Source: Clostridium sp. UBA3947
GTDB lineage: Bacteria > Bacillota > Clostridia > Clostridiales > Clostridiaceae
Length of the DNA: 16,237 nucleotides
Assembly: GCA_002385545.1 (NCBI GenBank)
Contig: DGDR01000229.1
Span: 1 to 16,237 of the forward strand
Direction of reading: 5' to 3'
Under the pieces are notes generated by a model. It worked only from the letters and a program-made list of their open reading frames with translations, ran no database searches and was not told the DNA's origin. Shown here in pieces: positions 12,907-16,237 of this stretch (positions are counted from its first letter, which is position 1; every line of letters begins with the position of its first letter). The translations under genes and the position numbers were made by a program.

Positions 12907-15195
12907 GTGGCTATCAGGGATGAAGATTTTCAATACGAGGTCAATAATTTGAAGGAGACCAATGCATGGCTTGAAAGAAAAATTAAAAACAAGGAAGAAG
13001 AACATGAGCAATTAGAAAGAAAAGTGGCTATGCTAAGAAAGGAGTCTGGCGGCGCCTATAGTCATGAGTTGGAAACGGCCATTAATCAGCAGCATATTAG
13101 TAGTAGCATATTGAATGGTTATAGGGAGGTTAAGCCTCAACCCTATTTTGCTAGAATAGATTTTCAAGAAACTAGAGGACCTTTGGATAGCTTTTATATT
13201 GGGAAAATTGGTCTGATGGATGAAGCTACTGGAGATGAGAAGGTAGTGGATTGGAGAGCTCCTATAGCAGATTTGTACTATAGTGGTACCTCAGGGAAGA
13301 CTTCTTATGAGGCACCCATGGGGGAGATTGAAGGAGAGTTATTGCTAAAAAGAAAGCTTCTTATAAGAGATGGACAGTTAATCAATGCCTTTGACGAGGG
13401 GATTAATGAAATTATATTAAAGACAAATGGGGAAAGCAGTGAAGGGGTTCTAACCGATGAATTTCTTAGAATTAACCTAGAGGAATCTGTTAAGGGTAAG
13501 CTAAAGGATATAGTAGCAACTATTCAAAAAGAGCAAAACGAAATTATTAGGGCTGAGAAGGGGAAGACTCTGATTGTACAAGGATCCGCTGGTTCAGGAA
13601 AGACTACAGTAGCCTTACATAGGTTAGCCTACTTACTATATAAGTATAGACAAAAGACGAAGGGACAGGATGTCTTTGTAGTAGTGCCTAACAAGCTGTT
13701 TTTGGATTATATTTCTGATATACTACCTAATTTAGGGGTAGAGGATGTAAAGCAAAAAACCTTTGAGGAGCTAGCTATGGAAATCCTAAATGTCTCCTAT
13801 AAGCTTTATCCAAAGGATAAAAAGCTAGCCTATATTATAGAAAATTCTCAAGAGGAAGTCACTAAATATATAACAAATAGCAGTAAGGTAAAGGGAAGTA
13901 TGGTGTTTAAAACTATTCTGGATCGCTATGCTAAATATATAGAGACTTCAGGTATAGATTATGGCGATATTGTAGTGGATAAATATACATTGTTTAAGGG
14001 GAAAGAAATAAAAAGATTATATTTAAAGGATCTATGCCATACTCCTCCAAATAAAAGAAAGCAGGAAATTAAAAAGTACTTAATGGAAAGGCTAAAGGGC
14101 AAATTGGCTAACATAAGTGAGGAAATTGATGCTTACTATGCAAGTGAAATAGCAGCTATAAGAAATTCTATGGAGGATAGTCCTGAAAGACGAAAATTGC
14201 TCACAGCTTTATATGATGAAAGAGATAATAAAAAGAGCGTATTGCAGGATAAGGCAAAGGAAGCTATAAATAATTACTTGGTAGACTGGCAACAGGATGA
14301 TATTGTTAGATTGTACTTAAACCTATTTAATGATGAATTTATTTTTGAAATGATTACTGGAGGAAAGATACCAGAAAAGCTTGCTAAATTTATGATTAAG
14401 GAGCTTAATGATAATTTTCATAATGGTATAATTGATAGTGATGATTTAGCGGCCTTGCTATATCTTAAATTTAAAATTAATGGTATACGAGAAAAGTATA
14501 AATTTCAGCATATAGTTATAGATGAGGCTCAGGATTACAGCCCCTTTGAGTTATTTGTTATGAGGGATATGGTCTTAGGATCCTCTATGACAATAGTAGG
14601 AGACACTGGTCAAAGTATATATTATTATAAGGGGATAGATGATTGGCAAAAGTTGATTCAGGAGGTTCTTCAAGAGGATATATACTATACTCCACTTACT
14701 CAAAGCTACAGATCTACTGTGGAGATAGTAAGCTTTGCCAATAGGGTCTTGAGACAGCAGAAGAATAGCTTAGAGCCTGCTAAACCAGTATTGAGGCATG
14801 GAATGGAGCCTCAAATAATACAGTATGAAAAGAATAAAGAAGTGGTAGCTATAATAGATGGTATTGTAGAGGAGGCAGAAAGGGCAGGCAAGAAAAATGT
14901 AGCAATAATTTGCAAGACCTATAGTCAGTGTAAGGAGTTGCAAAAGCTACTTAAGAAGAGCGCTAATAAGTGGAAGCTGCTCAGCGATAAAGACAAGAAG
15001 ATTGATTTAGATAAGCTAATAATACCCTCTTATATGACCAAGGGTCTAGAGTTTGATTGTAGCATTGTTTATGATTGCAATGATACTAGCTATAGTGATT
15101 CAGAGTTGGATAAAAGATTATTATATGTGGTGTTAACTAGAGCCTTGCATATGGAGTATATTTTATATAAAGGTGAGAAGTGTAGTCTAATATAA
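12907..15195 (+). CDS. helD: HelD, RNA polymerase-recycling superfamily 1 helicase-like ATPase
   Basis: This 762-residue protein is close in length and layout to Bacillus HelD (about 774), which binds RNA polymerase and pries it off DNA using ATP. An N-terminal helical arm (about 5-75) would enter the polymerase secondary channel. The HelD-specific block PYFARIDF...FYIGKIGL...VVDWRAPIADLYY (79-125) follows. Helicase motifs are Walker A GSAGSGKT (226-233), Walker B/II DEAQD (539-543), motif III GDTGQSIY, motif IV QSYRST, motif V TKGLEFD (711-717) and motif VI VVLTRAL with R745. The middle region (about 290-500) corresponds to the clamp-opening insertion of HelD. The start GTG 12907 follows GGAGGTGA at 12893-12900. 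It is a single-gene unit ended by the hairpin at 15201. An ordinary UvrD-like repair helicase is less likely because of the N-terminal block. Confidence 0.93.
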   Translation: MAIRDEDFQYEVNNLKETNAWLERKIKNKEEEHEQLERKVAMLRKESGGAYSHELETAINQQHISSSILNGYREVKPQPYFARIDFQETRGPLDSFYIGKIGLMDEATGDEKVVDWRAPIADLYYSGTSGKTSYEAPMGEIEGELLLKRKLLIRDGQLINAFDEGINEIILKTNGESSEGVLTDEFLRINLEESVKGKLKDIVATIQKEQNEIIRAEKGKTLIVQGSAGSGKTTVALHRLAYLLYKYRQKTKGQDVFVVVPNKLFLDYISDILPNLGVEDVKQKTFEELAMEILNVSYKLYPKDKKLAYIIENSQEEVTKYITNSSKVKGSMVFKTILDRYAKYIETSGIDYGDIVVDKYTLFKGKEIKRLYLKDLCHTPPNKRKQEIKKYLMERLKGKLANISEEIDAYYASEIAAIRNSMEDSPERRKLLTALYDERDNKKSVLQDKAKEAINNYLVDWQQDDIVRLYLNLFNDEFIFEMITGGKIPEKLAKFMIKELNDNFHNGIIDSDDLAALLYLKFKINGIREKYKFQHIVIDEAQDYSPFELFVMRDMVLGSSMTIVGDTGQSIYYYKGIDDWQKLIQEVLQEDIYYTPLTQSYRSTVEIVSFANRVLRQQKNSLEPAKPVLRHGMEPQIIQYEKNKEVVAIIDGIVEEAERAGKKNVAIICKTYSQCKELQKLLKKSANKWKLLSDKDKKIDLDKLIIPSYMTKGLEFDCSIVYDCNDTSYSDSELDKRLLYVVLTRALHMEYILYKGEKCSLI

Positions 15196-15200
15196 GTAAA

Positions 15201-15250
15201 GTGGCTGTGGCACAACCGTTCAATCTGTAGGTTGCTCCACAGCCACTTTT
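15201..15250. terminator. Shared terminator between helD and the GGDEF gene
   Basis: GTGGCTGTGG (15201-15210) pairs perfectly with CCACAGCCAC (15237-15246), and CAACC (15213-15217) pairs with GGTTG (15230-15234) inside. TTTT follows. Because the two genes converge, the hairpin probably serves both, and the last bases overlap the stop of the minus-strand gene. Confidence 0.88.
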
Positions 15251-16237
15251 ATATTATATAAACTGCATTTTTACCAGATTTTTTCGCTGAATACATGGCC
15301 TTATCTGCATTTCGTAGCAGGTTATCTAAGCTGAAATCATCCCTGTCCTTAGAACTTATACTAGATATTCCAATAGAGCAAGTCAACAGCTTATCAGGGC
15401 TAATATCAATGTGACTGCCTATAAGCTCCTGGAGCTGCAGCTGGAAGGAACTTGTTTTATCAGACATTTTACGTAAAATGTTTTCTGCTATTAGCTTGGC
15501 CGTATTCTTATTTGTGTTTGGAAGAATTATTATAAATTCATCTCCACCGAATCTGGCTACGAAGTCAGAGGTGCTGAAGGATTCCTTTAGGAATTTAGCA
15601 AAGATTTTTAGCAGGTCATCTCCTACATTATGACCAAAGCTATCATTATAGTATTTAAAATTATCTAAATCTATAAACATTAGAGATAACTCTGAATTTA
15701 CATCTCCAGCCTTGTCCTTCATCTTAGAGAATTCATCGTTTAGAGCTAGCTGCAGAGCCTGACGGTTACTTAAACCAGTTAGGCTATCGGTTCTGCTCAT
15801 TTCAAGTAGCTCCAGCTCATGCTTGATTCTAGAAAGTATAGTAATAAACTGCTTCATAGATATTGATAGAATATTTAGGTCGTCATCTGTTAGAACGCTG
15901 TGAGGATTTACTGTAGCTACAAATAGACTAAAAATATTATTATCCTCATATACAGGAATGTTTATAGCAAACTTTAAATTGCTTTCGTTACCATCCGTTT
16001 TGTTGCCGTCAGTTAGATTCAAGAGAGTTGGACGTTTTTCATCTATCAGATTCTTAATATATTGAATAGGCACATCCACCTTAGCGATGGTGCTGGATTT
16101 AGAAGCTATGCACATATATTCATTTTCAATCTTGGAGTAAAGGTTAGTGATATCTACAGGGAAATTTACATGAATTAAGGATAAATAGGAGTCTATAATG
16201 GTTGTCTTATCCAAAGAGCTGCTAGATAGCTCTTGAA
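15249..16237 (-). CDS. GGDEF diguanylate cyclase with GAF-like N-terminus, 5' end off window
   Basis: The visible part makes cyclic-di-GMP from GTP. A GAF-like sensory region (about 5-130, counted from the TTG at 16214) leads through a helix (KHELELLEMS) into a GGDEF domain (about 140-321). That domain has RTDSLTGLSNR, FIDLDNFK, the intact motif G223-G-D-E-F227 and the C-terminal NADKAMYSAKKSGKN. The four residues at the I-site position are STSD, not RxxD, so product inhibition is probably lost. TTG 16214 could be read as a start, but it has no ribosome site and the frame stays open to base 16237, so I treat the gene as truncated by the window edge. No membrane segment is visible in this part. 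Confidence 0.88.
   Translation of the reverse strand, partial: QELSSSSLDKTTIIDSYLSLIHVNFPVDITNLYSKIENEYMCIASKSSTIAKVDVPIQYIKNLIDEKRPTLLNLTDGNKTDGNESNLKFAINIPVYEDNNIFSLFVATVNPHSVLTDDDLNILSISMKQFITILSRIKHELELLEMSRTDSLTGLSNRQALQLALNDEFSKMKDKAGDVNSELSLMFIDLDNFKYYNDSFGHNVGDDLLKIFAKFLKESFSTSDFVARFGGDEFIIILPNTNKNTAKLIAENILRKMSDKTSSFQLQLQELIGSHIDISPDKLLTCSIGISSISSKDRDDFSLDNLLRNADKAMYSAKKSGKNAVYII

Overview
The window looks like chromosomal DNA from a low-GC, Gram-positive, Clostridia-like bacterium. The evidence is strongly AT-rich sequence, strong AGGAGG-type ribosome binding sites, frequent TTG and GTG starts, many intrinsic hairpin/T-tract terminators, a HelD-type helicase, a clostridial-style heterodimeric ABC exporter, and a secreted coiled-coil protein with a 3D domain. 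I cannot name the species. Layout, left to right: (1) 1-165 is the 3' end of an IS3-family insertion sequence, whose right end may supply half of an outward promoter. (2) 338-2976 is a likely two-gene unit: a membrane-bound PAS-GGDEF-EAL cyclic-di-GMP enzyme and a small HemG-like flavodoxin. (3) 3279-3647 (minus) encodes a beta-flower-like repeat protein with a Gly/aromatic tail. (4) 3701-8592 is a drug-efflux operon: a possible attenuated leader, a promoter followed by three tandem 15-bp repeats, a MarR regulator, and two ABC half-transporters that form one canonical and one degenerate ATP site. (5) 8750-8887 (minus) is an unannotated 45-residue hydrophilic protein. (6) 9083-10923 (minus) pairs aat (Leu/Phe-tRNA-protein transferase) with a secreted coiled-coil/3D cell-wall protein. 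(7) 11259-12044 is a ParA-type ATPase without ParB. (8) 12287-12565 (minus) is a 92-residue unknown gene whose promoter overlaps a 33-bp near-palindrome. (9) 12907-15195 is HelD, the RNA polymerase-recycling helicase. (10) 15249-16237 (minus) is a GGDEF protein that runs off the right edge. How it fits together: two cyclic-di-GMP enzymes bracket the window, one with and one without an inhibitory I-site, so c-di-GMP signalling recurs. The remaining genes are separate small transcription units closed by clear terminators. The least explained structure is a family of short intergenic elements built from in-phase 7-bp units (consensus close to NTCTGAC), always on the same strand and ending in TCTAAA. 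The best copies are at 12233-12292, 12774-12829 and 9035-9070, with a remnant at 3229-3240; one copy contains the stop codon of a gene. I saw no tRNA, rRNA, CRISPR array, prophage or recognisable defence island.
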